Source: an uncultured Burkholderiales bacterium
GTDB lineage: Bacteria; Pseudomonadota; Gammaproteobacteria; Burkholderiales; Burkholderiaceae_C
Direction of reading: 5' to 3'
Assembly (NCBI GenBank): GCA_903880855.1
Contig: CAIRQX010000085.1
Location: forward strand, 1 to 35,928
Length of the DNA: 35,928 nucleotides
In this document: in pieces, positions 15,356 to 23,466 of the stretch
How positions within the stretch are numbered: the stretch's first letter is position 1
Layout of the letters: every line of letters starts with the position of its first letter
The notes under the pieces: model-generated
Told to the model about the DNA's origin: nothing
The model's input: the letters and a program-made list of their open reading frames with translations, nothing else
Databases searched by the model: none
Program-made: the position numbers and the translations under genes

Positions 15356-15904
15356 TTACTCGATATCGACTTGATGCAAGACAAAGTTCTTTGACTTCAT
15401 ATCTGCAAAAAAGCACTGCAATGTTTGCTTGACAGTGCGAAAAGCAATCTCATCCCAAGGAATGTCTTGCTCGCTAAACAAGCGTGCTTCCATGGTTTCA
15501 TGCCCTGGGTCAAATATGTCACTGGTGAGTCGGGCGCGGTAGAAAAAATGCACTTGGCCGACACGCACCACATTCATGATGCTGAAAAGTTCTTGCATTT
15601 CAAACTGTGCGCCCGCTTCTTCCACTGTTTCGCGTGCAGCGCCTTGCGCCAGTGTTTCGCCAAGTTCCATGAACCCTGCAGGCAAAGTCCATTTACCTAG
15701 GCGCGGCTCGATATTGCGTTTGCATAGCAAGACTTTGTCGCCCCACACCGGCACGGTACCTACAACGTTCAGGGGATTTTCGTAGTGCACCGCTTCGCAA
15801 GCTGGGCACACCGCGCGTTGCCGTGTGTCGCCATCGTCTGGCAAGCGGTATTCCACCGCAGCGCCACAGGCCTTGCAATGTTTGATCTGCGCGCGGTGCA
15901 ACAT
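15356..15904 (-). CDS. Nudix hydrolase with N-terminal zinc ribbon
   Basis: This 182-residue hydrolase cleaves a nucleoside diphosphate linked to another group. An N-terminal zinc ribbon uses C10, C13, C33 and C36 (CKACG and CPACE), and the Nudix box runs from G77 (GFMELGETLAQGAARETVEEAGA), matching GX5EX7REUXEEXGU. The zinc ribbon plus Nudix layout resembles NudC-type NADH pyrophosphatases, but it lacks the longer middle domain and is shorter; ADP-ribose or NADH are possible substrates. It lies 11 bases after the FAH-family gene on the same strand and is likely cotranscribed with it. dctP follows after 68 bases with its own promoter. Confidence 0.9.
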   Translation of the reverse strand: MLHRAQIKHCKACGAAVEYRLPDDGDTRQRAVCPACEAVHYENPLNVVGTVPVWGDKVLLCKRNIEPRLGKWTLPAGFMELGETLAQGAARETVEEAGAQFEMQELFSIMNVVRVGQVHFFYRARLTSDIFDPGHETMEARLFSEQDIPWDEIAFRTVKQTLQCFFADMKSKNFVLHQVDIE

Positions 15905-15915
15905 GGGCAGTCGCT

Positions 15916-16611
15916 TTAGCTCACGTGTACTTTGATCTCACCCAAGCCAGCGACAGCACCTACCAAGGTATCGCCAGTCACCACAGCTGCAACGCCTTCA
16001 GGCGTTCCGGTGAATATCAAGTCACCAGGTTGCAATTCCCAAGCGGCGGATAAGTGTTCGATGGTCTCAGCGATATTCCAGATCAATTTGCTGACATGGC
16101 TGCGTTGGCGATCTTGCCCATTGACTTGCACATAGATTTCTGCATTTTCAACATCGCCAGCTTGCGCAACCGGTGTGATGGGACCCATGGGTGCGCTATG
16201 GTCAAAACCTTTTCCGATACACCAAGGGCGGCCTTGTTTTTTCATTTCGTTTTGCAGATCACGGCGTGTCATATCTAGGCCAACGGCATAACCGTAGATG
16301 TGTTGCATGGCATTGGCTGCAGAAATGTTTTTGCCGCCTTTTCCAATGGCGACTACCAATTCGATTTCGTGGTGGAAGTTTTTAGTCAAACTGGGGTAGG
16401 GCATGTTGACGGTTTGTCCACTTGGAGCAAAAACCAATGCGTCCGCTGGCTTTAGAAAAAAGAAAGGGGGTTCACGTCCAGTAAAGCCCATTTCTTTGGC
16501 ATGTTCTTCGTAATTACGGCCCACGCAATAAATACGGTGGACGGGGAACTGTTCTGTTTTTCCGATAACTGGAACGCTGACAACGGCTGGGGGCGTGAAA
16601 AGGTATTGCAT
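15916..16611 (-). CDS. Fumarylacetoacetate hydrolase (FAH) family protein
   Basis: The 231-residue protein is a single-domain FAH-fold enzyme, the size of FAHD1/acylpyruvase and fumarylpyruvate hydrolases. It has YCVGRNYEEHAKEMG (about 29-43), the metal-binding acidic residues in FHHEIELVVAIGKGG, the LDMTRRDLQ block and IFTGTPEGV near the C-terminus. Such enzymes hydrolyse C-C bonds in acylpyruvates or decarboxylate oxaloacetate using Mg2+ or Mn2+. The neighbours (Nudix on the same strand, divergent pgeF) do not point to an aromatic pathway, so a housekeeping acylpyruvase or oxaloacetate decarboxylase role is as likely as catabolism. Confidence 0.9.
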   Translation of the reverse strand: MQYLFTPPAVVSVPVIGKTEQFPVHRIYCVGRNYEEHAKEMGFTGREPPFFFLKPADALVFAPSGQTVNMPYPSLTKNFHHEIELVVAIGKGGKNISAANAMQHIYGYAVGLDMTRRDLQNEMKKQGRPWCIGKGFDHSAPMGPITPVAQAGDVENAEIYVQVNGQDRQRSHVSKLIWNIAETIEHLSAAWELQPGDLIFTGTPEGVAAVVTGDTLVGAVAGLGEIKVHVS

Positions 16612-16645
16612 GGTGGTGTTGAGAGGAGAGGGATTAAGAGACGGG

Positions 16646-16673
16646 TTGAGGTATCAAACCTGTCTAGTCTAAT
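16646..16673 (+). promoter_or_regulatory. Candidate promoter of pgeF
   Basis: TTGAGG (16646-16651) and TCTAAT (16668-16673) are separated by 16 bases, a fair sigma-70 match in the divergent gap between the FAH gene and pgeF. On the other strand the gap holds a perfect TTGACA (16699-16694), but I see no good -10 for it. Confidence 0.4.
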
Positions 16674-16747
16674 GCCTACAAGCTATAAAACGCTGTCAAA
16701 TGATATGGATTTCTTGTCGCTATCTGGTGGCGGTATCCTTGCCCGCT

Positions 16748-17503
16748 ATGCAGATAAAAGACTGGCAACTTCCAACTGGCGTTCAAGCCATTTGCACTAC
16801 ACGGTTGGGTGGCGTTTCTCTCCCTCCCTACGACAGCTTGAATCTAGGGGACCATGTTCAAGATGACCCGCAACATGTGGCGCAGAACAGAAACCTTTTG
16901 AAGCAGCAACTTTATGGTGCGCGTCCAGTATTTTTAAAGCAAGTGCACGGCGTGGATGTTTTGCATCTACAACCTGACACGCCAGATGGCGCTATTGCTG
17001 ATGCTTGCCTGACCCATCAGACCCATTTGGCATGCACCATCATGGTGGCTGATTGCTTGCCTATTTTGTTCACAGACTCTCTAGGCACAATAGTCGCTGC
17101 GGCCCATGCTGGTTGGCGAGGATTGGCGCATGGGGTGATTGAAAACACCGTTAAAACTCTGTGTGCACAAAGTGGTGCGCTCCCAAGCGACTTGCTGGTG
17201 TGGTTAGGGCCTTGCATTGGCCCCAGCGCCTTTGAAGTGGGTGCTGAAGTGCGTCAGGCTTTTTTACAAGCCGACGAAACTGCAGTAAGTTGCTTTAAAG
17301 CGCATCCACACACCCCAAAAAAGTACTTGGCAGATTTGCCAGCGCTTGCGCGGGAGCGTCTGCATTCTTTAGGCGTTCAATCGATGGCAGGAAACGACAG
17401 CAGCGATACGTGGTGTACCGTGCAACAAGCGTCAAGGTTCTTTTCTTACAGGCGCGATGGTGTCACCGGACGCTTCGCTGCTTGTATTTGGCGCACTGCT
17501 TGA
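16748..17503 (+). CDS. pgeF: YfiH/PgeF family protein (laccase-domain, peptidoglycan editing factor)
   Basis: Members of this family were called multicopper oxidases; later work shows purine nucleoside phosphorylase-type activity and, in E. coli, removal of wrongly added Ser from peptidoglycan precursors. The 251-residue protein has CTTRLGGVSLPPYDSLNLGDHVQDDP, FLKQVHGVDVL, MVADCLPILF and AAAHAGWRGLAHGVIENTV, which include the conserved His and Cys metal ligands. Translation may begin at ATG 16700, but the extra 16 residues look unlike the family, so ATG 16748 is preferred; neither has a strong Shine-Dalgarno. The 3' end overlaps a small antisense gene by 72 bases. Its place before phaC is familiar from related betaproteobacteria. 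Confidence 0.92.
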   Translation: MQIKDWQLPTGVQAICTTRLGGVSLPPYDSLNLGDHVQDDPQHVAQNRNLLKQQLYGARPVFLKQVHGVDVLHLQPDTPDGAIADACLTHQTHLACTIMVADCLPILFTDSLGTIVAAAHAGWRGLAHGVIENTVKTLCAQSGALPSDLLVWLGPCIGPSAFEVGAEVRQAFLQADETAVSCFKAHPHTPKKYLADLPALARERLHSLGVQSMAGNDSSDTWCTVQQASRFFSYRRDGVTGRFAACIWRTA

Positions 17504-17707
17504 TTGTTCAAAGGCTCTTTGCTCAGCAGCCTGCCTTGCTTTGCGTCTGGCTGGGGCTCCCATTACATATCCGACGATAGCCATAGGGAGCAGCCCATAC
17601 AGAACGAAGGTGAAAAAAGCACCCAATACACTTCCTACGGGGCTGGTAGCTTCCGCGATGGCCATCATGAACGCCACATACAGCCACGCAATCAGAACTA
17701 TGTACAT
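17432..17707 (-). CDS. Small membrane protein of unknown function
   Basis: This 91-residue product has two likely membrane helices, about 2-18 (YIVLIAWLYVAFMMAIA) and 28-49 (LGAFFTFVLYGLLPMAIVGYVMG), a basic stretch ARRKARQAA just after, and a Ser/Thr-rich polar tail. The amphipathic layout with positive charges after the second helix looks like a real inner-membrane protein rather than a chance frame. It runs against pgeF, overlapping its last 72 bases, and its start lies 106 bases from the divergent phaC start. Similar small proteins occur beside pgeF in Comamonadaceae as far as I recall. No function is known to me. Confidence 0.65.
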   Translation of the reverse strand: MYIVLIAWLYVAFMMAIAEATSPVGSVLGAFFTFVLYGLLPMAIVGYVMGAPARRKARQAAEQRAFEQSSSAPNTSSEASGDTIAPVRKEP

Positions 17708-17735
17708 CTAGGGGTTTTCGCTTGTGTTTGACTTT

Positions 17736-17765
17736 TGTCAGCAAAATGAGGGGGTTTCGCTGACA
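17736..17765. promoter_or_regulatory. Dyad in the phaC upstream region
   Basis: TGTCAGC (17736-17742) and GCTGACA (17759-17765) form a 7-bp inverted repeat with a 16-base spacer, about 50-80 bases before the phaC start. It could be a binding site for a regulator of PHA genes or part of the promoter; I see no convincing -35/-10 pair around it. Confidence 0.35.
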
Positions 17766-17813
17766 TACTGGAGACATCCAACAGCCCCCATTATCAAGTA
17801 ACGGAATTTCACC

Positions 17814-19493
17814 ATGGATCAAAGTCCCAACCAATTTTGGTCGGTAGCGCAGGAAAGTTGGGGCAAGGCCTTAGCAGCATTTAGCCATATCGGTAAAGCA
17901 GATGGCGTTGCTCCCCAGTTAAGCTTTGACCCTGAAAAAGTCGCAGAGCTACAAAACCAATATATCAGCGAGGCCACTGAACTGTGGAATCAGAGCCTCC
18001 AAGGTAAGCCACAAGTCAAAGACCGCAGATTTTCAGCCGAAGCTTGGGCTACCGATCCCATGGCCGCTTTTGCAGCCGCCAGCTATTTGCTCAATACCCG
18101 CACCTTGATGGCACTTACCGATGCAGCGCAAACAGACCCCAAGACCAAAGCGCGTATCCAGTTTGCAGTCGAGCAGTGGGCAGCAGCGGTTGCGCCCAGT
18201 AACTTTTTAGCCTTCAACGCAGAGGCGCAGAAGAAAGCCATCGAGACCCAAGGCGAGAGCATCGCCAAAGGCATGCAAAACTTGTTGAAAGATATGCAGC
18301 AGGGTCATGTGTCAATGACCGACGAAAGTGTGTTCGAGGTCGGTAAAAACGTGGCCACGTCTGAAGGCAAAGTGGTGTTTGAGAACGACTACTTCCAACT
18401 TCTAGAATACAAGCCATTGACTGGCAAAGTCTATGAGCGTCCATTTTTGTTGATCCCACCTTGCATCAACAAGTTCTACATCTTAGATTTACAGCCCACC
18501 AATTCTTTCATTCGCTATGCGGTGAGCGAAGGGCATAGAACCTTTGTGGTGAGTTGGCGCAATCCAGATGCTTCTATGTCTTACACCACGTGGGATGACC
18601 TGATTTCACATGTCGCCATCAAAGCTATCCATGTGGTGAAAGAGATCGCTGGCTCTGAACAAATCAATGCCTTGGGCTTTTGTGTCGGCGGCACTATTTT
18701 GTCAACAGCTTTGGGTGTATTGGCCGCACGCGACGAACACCCTGTGGCGAGTGCGACCTTGCTGACCACCTTGGTAGATTTCCAAGATACAGGTGTGTTG
18801 GACGTTTTTATTGACGAAGCGTTTGTCCAATACCGCGAAGCACAGTTTGCGAATGGTGGCTTGATGAAGGGCCAAGACATGGCCTCCACCTTCAGTTTTC
18901 TGCGCCCCAACGATTTAGTTTGGAACTACGTGGTTGGCAACTACCTCAAAGGTGAAACGCCACCGCCATTCGACTTGCTCTACTGGAATAGCGATGCCAC
19001 CAATTTGCCCGGCCCCATGTATGCCTGGTATTTGCGCAATACCTATTTAGAAAACAACTTGATCAAACCCGGCAAGACAGAAGTCTGTGGTGAAAAATTA
19101 GATCTGCGCAAAGTCAATATGCCCATGTATATCTATGGATCGCGGGAAGACCATATCGTGCCCATTGGTGGGTCTTACGCCAGTACCCAAATATTTCCAG
19201 GCAAAAAACGTTTTGTCATGGGCGCTTCTGGGCATATAGCTGGTGTGATCAATCCGCCTGCTGCTAAGAAGCGCAGTTACTGGACAGGCCCTGCAGGCAA
19301 ATTCCCTAAGTCTGCAAAAGCATGGCAAGACACCGCATCTGAGCATGTGGGTAGCTGGTGGCCTGATTGGTCCGCTTGGTTAAAGTCCCACGCAGGCAAA
19401 CAGATTGCTGCTCCTAAGACGTATGGCAATGTCAAACACAAAGCCATTGAAAATGCGCCAGGTCGGTATGTGAAAGCACGCGCTAGCAACTAA
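17814..19493 (+). CDS. phaC: Class I poly(3-hydroxyalkanoate) synthase
   Basis: PhaC polymerises (R)-3-hydroxyacyl-CoA into polyhydroxyalkanoate on the granule surface. The 559-residue size and single-subunit layout fit class I (short-chain) synthases. An N-terminal PhaC_N domain (about 60-230) precedes an alpha/beta-hydrolase core with the lipase-like box GFCVGG, giving catalytic C290, then D446 (SREDHIVP) and H474 (GASGHIAG). The D-to-H spacing of 28 equals that of the C. necator enzyme. phaA follows after 35 bases and phaB after that, a complete route from acetyl-CoA to PHB. No phasin or phaR gene is in the window. Confidence 0.97.
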   Translation: MDQSPNQFWSVAQESWGKALAAFSHIGKADGVAPQLSFDPEKVAELQNQYISEATELWNQSLQGKPQVKDRRFSAEAWATDPMAAFAAASYLLNTRTLMALTDAAQTDPKTKARIQFAVEQWAAAVAPSNFLAFNAEAQKKAIETQGESIAKGMQNLLKDMQQGHVSMTDESVFEVGKNVATSEGKVVFENDYFQLLEYKPLTGKVYERPFLLIPPCINKFYILDLQPTNSFIRYAVSEGHRTFVVSWRNPDASMSYTTWDDLISHVAIKAIHVVKEIAGSEQINALGFCVGGTILSTALGVLAARDEHPVASATLLTTLVDFQDTGVLDVFIDEAFVQYREAQFANGGLMKGQDMASTFSFLRPNDLVWNYVVGNYLKGETPPPFDLLYWNSDATNLPGPMYAWYLRNTYLENNLIKPGKTEVCGEKLDLRKVNMPMYIYGSREDHIVPIGGSYASTQIFPGKKRFVMGASGHIAGVINPPAAKKRSYWTGPAGKFPKSAKAWQDTASEHVGSWWPDWSAWLKSHAGKQIAAPKTYGNVKHKAIENAPGRYVKARASN

Positions 19494-19528
19494 TTTTTAA
19501 AATCAACTTTTTTATACACGGGGAACCC

Positions 19529-20707
19529 ATGGAAGACATCGTTATTGTTTCAGCTGCGCGGACTGCGGTAGGTAAGTTTGGTGGTTCGTTGGCCAAAGTG
19601 TCAGCGACCGAATTGGGGTCGATCGTGATTCGCGAAGCTTTGGCACGCGCCAAGATCGACCCAGCGATGGTCGGCGAGGTCATCATGGGCCAAGTCTTAG
19701 CAGCAGGTTCTGGACAAAACCCTGCACGCCAAGCATTGATGCACTCCGGTGTGCCTAAAGAAGTTCCTGGTCTCACTATTAACGCTGTTTGTGGCTCAGG
19801 ATTGAAGGCTGTGATGCTGGCCGCACAAGCCGTTGCTTGGGGTGACAGCGAAATCGTGGTGGCCGGTGGTCAAGAAAATATGAGTGCTTCGCCCCATGTT
19901 GTGATGGGCTCGCGCGATGGCCAGCGTATGGGTAACTGGAATATGGTGGATTCCATGATCGTGGATGGTCTATGGGATGTTTACAACCAGTACCACATGG
20001 GCATCACCGCTGAAAACGTAGCCAAAGCGCATGCCATCAGCCGCGATATGCAAGATGCTTTGGCCTTTGGCAGTCAACAAAAAGCATCTGCTGCGCAAGA
20101 TGCAGGTAAGTTCAAAGACGAAATCGTGTCGGTCTCTATTCCCCAACGCAAGGGCGATCCGATTATTTTTAATACCGACGAATTCATTAATAAAAAAACC
20201 ACGGCTGAAGCGCTTGCTGGGTTACGTCCTGCATTTGACAAAGCAGGCTCCGTCACTGCAGGCAATGCGTCAGGTATCAATGATGGTGCCGCTGCAGTTG
20301 TTGTGATGACCGCCAAAAAAGCCGCTGCACTAGGACTAAAGCCTCTAGCGCGCATTGCCGCATTTGGTACAAGCGGGCTTGACCCCGCGACAATGGGTAT
20401 GGGTCCCGTCCCCGCTTCGCGCAAAGCTTTGCAACGCGCTGGATGGAATGCTGCTGATGTTGACTTGTTTGAGTTGAACGAGGCCTTTGCTGCACAAGCT
20501 TGTGCAGTCAATAAAGAACTTGGCATTGATCCTGCAAAGGTTAACGTCAATGGTGGTGCCATTGCGATTGGTCACCCAATTGGTGCATCAGGCTGCCGCA
20601 TTTTGGTGACCTTGTTGCATGAGATGCAACGCCGTGACGCAAAAAAGGGATTGGCGGCCTTGTGTATCGGCGGCGGCATGGGCGTGTCTCTAGCACTAGA
20701 ACGTTGA
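19529..20707 (+). CDS. phaA: Acetyl-CoA acetyltransferase (beta-ketothiolase)
   Basis: PhaA condenses two acetyl-CoA into acetoacetyl-CoA, the first step of PHB synthesis. The 392-residue thiolase has the nucleophile C88 in INAVCGSGLKAV, the catalytic His in GGAIAIGHPIGASGCRI, and the second Cys in LCIGGGMGVSLALER. Length matches biosynthetic thiolases. GGGGA lies a few bases before the ATG. It lies between phaC and phaB and is expected to be cotranscribed. It could also act in reverse on beta-oxidation intermediates, but the context supports PHB synthesis. Confidence 0.96.
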   Translation: MEDIVIVSAARTAVGKFGGSLAKVSATELGSIVIREALARAKIDPAMVGEVIMGQVLAAGSGQNPARQALMHSGVPKEVPGLTINAVCGSGLKAVMLAAQAVAWGDSEIVVAGGQENMSASPHVVMGSRDGQRMGNWNMVDSMIVDGLWDVYNQYHMGITAENVAKAHAISRDMQDALAFGSQQKASAAQDAGKFKDEIVSVSIPQRKGDPIIFNTDEFINKKTTAEALAGLRPAFDKAGSVTAGNASGINDGAAAVVVMTAKKAAALGLKPLARIAAFGTSGLDPATMGMGPVPASRKALQRAGWNAADVDLFELNEAFAAQACAVNKELGIDPAKVNVNGGAIAIGHPIGASGCRILVTLLHEMQRRDAKKGLAALCIGGGMGVSLALER

Positions 20708-20788
20708 TGCACAAACCGCTTGTAAACCTTATCTGACAAATTTTTGATTTCACTTTAGTAATACAACCACCATAACAGGAGACAACTC

Positions 20789-21526
20789 ATGAGCAAAAAA
20801 GTAGCGTACGTCACAGGAGGCATGGGTGGTATCGGAACCGCAATTTGCCAACGGCTGCATAACGACGGATACACCGTCATTGCAGGATGCGGTCCCACGC
20901 GTGATTTCAAAAAATGGATCGACGAACAAAAAGCTTTGGGCTTTACCTTCTATACCTCGGTAGGTAATGTGGCCGATTGGGACTCCACCGTTGATGCGTT
21001 CACCAAAGCCAAAAACGACCATGGCCCGATTGACGTACTGGTGAACAACGCCGGTATCACCAAAGACCGCGTGTTCTTAAAAATGACGCGCGACGATTGG
21101 GACGCAGTGATTGACACCAACTTGAACTCCATGTTCAACGTCACCAAACAAGTCGTGCCAGACATGGTCGAAAAAGGTTGGGGACGCATCATCCAAATTT
21201 CTTCTGTCAATGGCAACAAAGGACAGTCTGGTCAAACCAACTACTCTGCTGCCAAAGCCGGTATGCATGGCTTCACCATGGCTTTGGCGCAAGAGTTAGC
21301 TAGCAAAGGTGTGACTGTGAATACCGTTTCACCTGGCTATATCGGGACCGATATGGTGCGCGCGATTCGCCAAGACATCTTGGACAAAATCGTGGCGACT
21401 ATTCCTGTGAAACGACTCGGTACACCAGACGAGATTGGCTCTATCGTGGGTTGGTTGGCAGGCGACCAATCTGGTTTCACGACCGGTGCAGACTTCTCGT
21501 GTAACGGTGGTTTGCACATGGGCTAA
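20789..21526 (+). CDS. phaB: Acetoacetyl-CoA reductase
   Basis: PhaB is an NADPH-dependent short-chain dehydrogenase that reduces acetoacetyl-CoA to (R)-3-hydroxybutyryl-CoA, the PhaC monomer. The 245 residues include the cofactor motif TGGMGGIGTAIC (about 8-19), VNNAGITKD, the catalytic Ser in IQISSVNGNKGQ and the Tyr-x3-Lys pair in TNYSAAKAG. AGGAG lies 8 bases before the ATG. The phaCAB order is standard for Burkholderiales. Its stop codon shares one base with the dusA start (TAATG), so dusA may be translated from the same message. Confidence 0.96.
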   Translation: MSKKVAYVTGGMGGIGTAICQRLHNDGYTVIAGCGPTRDFKKWIDEQKALGFTFYTSVGNVADWDSTVDAFTKAKNDHGPIDVLVNNAGITKDRVFLKMTRDDWDAVIDTNLNSMFNVTKQVVPDMVEKGWGRIIQISSVNGNKGQSGQTNYSAAKAGMHGFTMALAQELASKGVTVNTVSPGYIGTDMVRAIRQDILDKIVATIPVKRLGTPDEIGSIVGWLAGDQSGFTTGADFSCNGGLHMG

Positions 21527-22530
21527 TGCTCTGCATGGATTCCAAGTGGTTGCTTTCCGTTGCCCCGATGATGGACTGGACCGACAGGCACTGTCGGTAC
21601 TTCCATCGTCTTTTAAGCAAGCACACACGTCTCTACACGGAGATGGTCACCACCGGCGCATTGCGCCATGGTGATGTCAAAAGGCATTTACGGTTTAACG
21701 AAGAAGAACACCCAGTCGCCTTACAACTTGGCGGCAGTGAGCCTGAAGACTTAGCCTTCGCCGCCAAACTCGGCGAGCAATTTGGCTATGACGAAATCAA
21801 TCTGAACTGCGGCTGCCCTAGCGACCGCGTGCAACGCGGTGCCTTTGGCGCATGCTTGATGAACGAGCCCCAAACTGTTGCAGATGGCGTCAAAGCCATG
21901 CGCGATGCTGTGAGTATTCCAGTAACGGTCAAGCACCGCATTGGAATTGACAAGATCGAAAGCTACGACTTTGTGCGCGACTTTGTCGGTACTGTGAGCA
22001 GCGCAGGTTGCGACGTATTTATCGTCCATGCACGCAACGCTTGGTTGCAAGGCTTAAGTCCTAAAGAAAACCGCGAAGTCCCACCATTGCGCTTTGATTT
22101 GGCCTATCAGCTCAAAAAAGATTTCCCAGAGTTAACCATCGTCGTCAACGGCGGCATCAAAACCGAAGACGATATCGCACAACATTTGCAACATGCAGAC
22201 GGCGTGATGTTGGGTCGCGAGGCTTACTACAACCCGTGGTTGATGACGCAGTGGGATGCGTTGTATTGGAAATCCAACGCAACGCAACGCAGTCGTGAAT
22301 CAATAGAAGAGGCCATGGTCGACTACATGGAGCGCGCCCACCAAGAAGACGGATGTCCTTGGTACGCCATCGCCCGTCACATGCTCGGCCTGTATCACGG
22401 TCAACGCGGTGCCCGTTTATGGCGTCAAGTTTGGAGTGATCACAGGCTCAAGCCTTTGCCACCACGCGAGGTCTGGAAAAGGGCAAAGCGAGCTTTTGTG
22501 GATTTGGAAGTTGACACCATTGCAACCTGA
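21526..22530 (+). CDS. dusA: tRNA-dihydrouridine(20/20a) synthase
   Basis: DusA is an FMN- and NADPH-dependent enzyme that reduces uridines 20 and 20a in the tRNA D-loop. The 334-residue TIM-barrel protein has SVAPMMDWTDRHCRYF at the N-terminus, the catalytic-cysteine segment NLNCGCPSDRV, and HARNAWLQGLSPKENREVPPL, which is typical of the DusA subgroup rather than DusB or DusC. VVNGGIK and GVMLGREAYYNPWL bind the FMN phosphate. ATG 21526 overlaps the phaB stop; a second ATG at 21535 (MDSKWLL) is a plausible alternative start. A DMT transporter begins at or just beyond its 3' end. Confidence 0.95.
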   Translation: MLCMDSKWLLSVAPMMDWTDRHCRYFHRLLSKHTRLYTEMVTTGALRHGDVKRHLRFNEEEHPVALQLGGSEPEDLAFAAKLGEQFGYDEINLNCGCPSDRVQRGAFGACLMNEPQTVADGVKAMRDAVSIPVTVKHRIGIDKIESYDFVRDFVGTVSSAGCDVFIVHARNAWLQGLSPKENREVPPLRFDLAYQLKKDFPELTIVVNGGIKTEDDIAQHLQHADGVMLGREAYYNPWLMTQWDALYWKSNATQRSRESIEEAMVDYMERAHQEDGCPWYAIARHMLGLYHGQRGARLWRQVWSDHRLKPLPPREVWKRAKRAFVDLEVDTIAT

Positions 22531-23455
22531 CACTACCAAGGGATCTCCCGAGATCCCCAATTCCCAAATCCAACTCGCCAAACTCATGATTTGGGCGATC
22601 CCTTTCTTTTGGACAGTGAACCATATCGTTGCGCGCAAGGCGCCTGGAGTGATAACGCCGCATGTATTGGCGATATGTCGTTGGGCGTTGGTGGGTATTT
22701 TTTTAGCGTGGCTGGCCCGCGCTGAGTTAAAAGCGCATTGGGATATTTTGCGCACACAGGTTTGGCGATACATCTTGTTAGGTGCTTTGGGTATGTGGGT
22801 GTGCGGTGCTGGCGTTTACCAAGCTGGTATCAGTACCAAGATGGTGAACATCTCTCTGATCTACGCCTCGTCGCCCGTGATGATTGCAGTGTGTTCGGTG
22901 CTTTGGTTGCGAGAGCCTTTTTCTAAACGCCAAGTGCTTGGTGTGTTCATAGCCATATTAGGTGTTGTGCATGTCGTAGTGCAAGGAGAATGGGCGCGTC
23001 TTGCACAAGTTGAGCTGGTGCCCGGAGATTTATGGATACTTGCGGCGTCATTGGCTTGGGCTGCATATTCTTTATTACAAAAGCATTGGCGCAGTACCTT
23101 GAGCGCTGGCGCTCAGTTGGCGTGTATTTGCGCTGGAGGCGTTTTGGTGATGGTGCCATTCGCGTTATGGGAATTTCTGCAAGCAGAGACACCCGCACTA
23201 GGCCATGATGCATTCATGCTCATTGCGCTAGCGGCACTTTTCCCTGGCTTAGGTGCTTATTGGTTGTACGGTTGGGTGCAAAAAACCATTGGTGCCAGCC
23301 GTGTAGCCATGACGCTCTATCTGGGCCCTTTGTATGCCAGTGTGATGGCGTGGGTAGTCCTTGGAGAAGGCATTGGTTTGCACCATGTGATGGGGGGTGT
23401 GCTGATACTCTCTGGTGTTGGTTTGGTGATGAGTAAACGACACGGTTCAACTTGA
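22520..23455 (+). CDS. DMT-family (EamA) transporter
   Basis: This membrane protein of the drug/metabolite transporter superfamily has about ten membrane segments arranged as two EamA repeats, the first beginning with WAIPFFWTVNHIVARKAPG and the second near DLWILAASLAWAAYSLLQKHW. Start choice is uncertain: TTG 22520 has GGAAG 9 bases upstream and overlaps dusA by 11 bases, giving 311 residues, whereas the first in-frame ATG (22586) would begin directly in the first helix. The frame continues further up inside dusA, but that part looks like noise. The substrate is unknown; amino acid or metabolite export is typical. It is followed closely by the molybdopterin oxidoreductase. Confidence 0.85.
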   Translation: MQPDTTKGSPEIPNSQIQLAKLMIWAIPFFWTVNHIVARKAPGVITPHVLAICRWALVGIFLAWLARAELKAHWDILRTQVWRYILLGALGMWVCGAGVYQAGISTKMVNISLIYASSPVMIAVCSVLWLREPFSKRQVLGVFIAILGVVHVVVQGEWARLAQVELVPGDLWILAASLAWAAYSLLQKHWRSTLSAGAQLACICAGGVLVMVPFALWEFLQAETPALGHDAFMLIALAALFPGLGAYWLYGWVQKTIGASRVAMTLYLGPLYASVMAWVVLGEGIGLHHVMGGVLILSGVGLVMSKRHGST

Positions 23456-23466
23456 AGGAGCACTAT

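Noticed and set aside
16700-16747. Longer pgeF start at ATG 16700
   Set aside because: The added residues do not resemble the family; the start at 16748 gives the usual length, though this is not certain.
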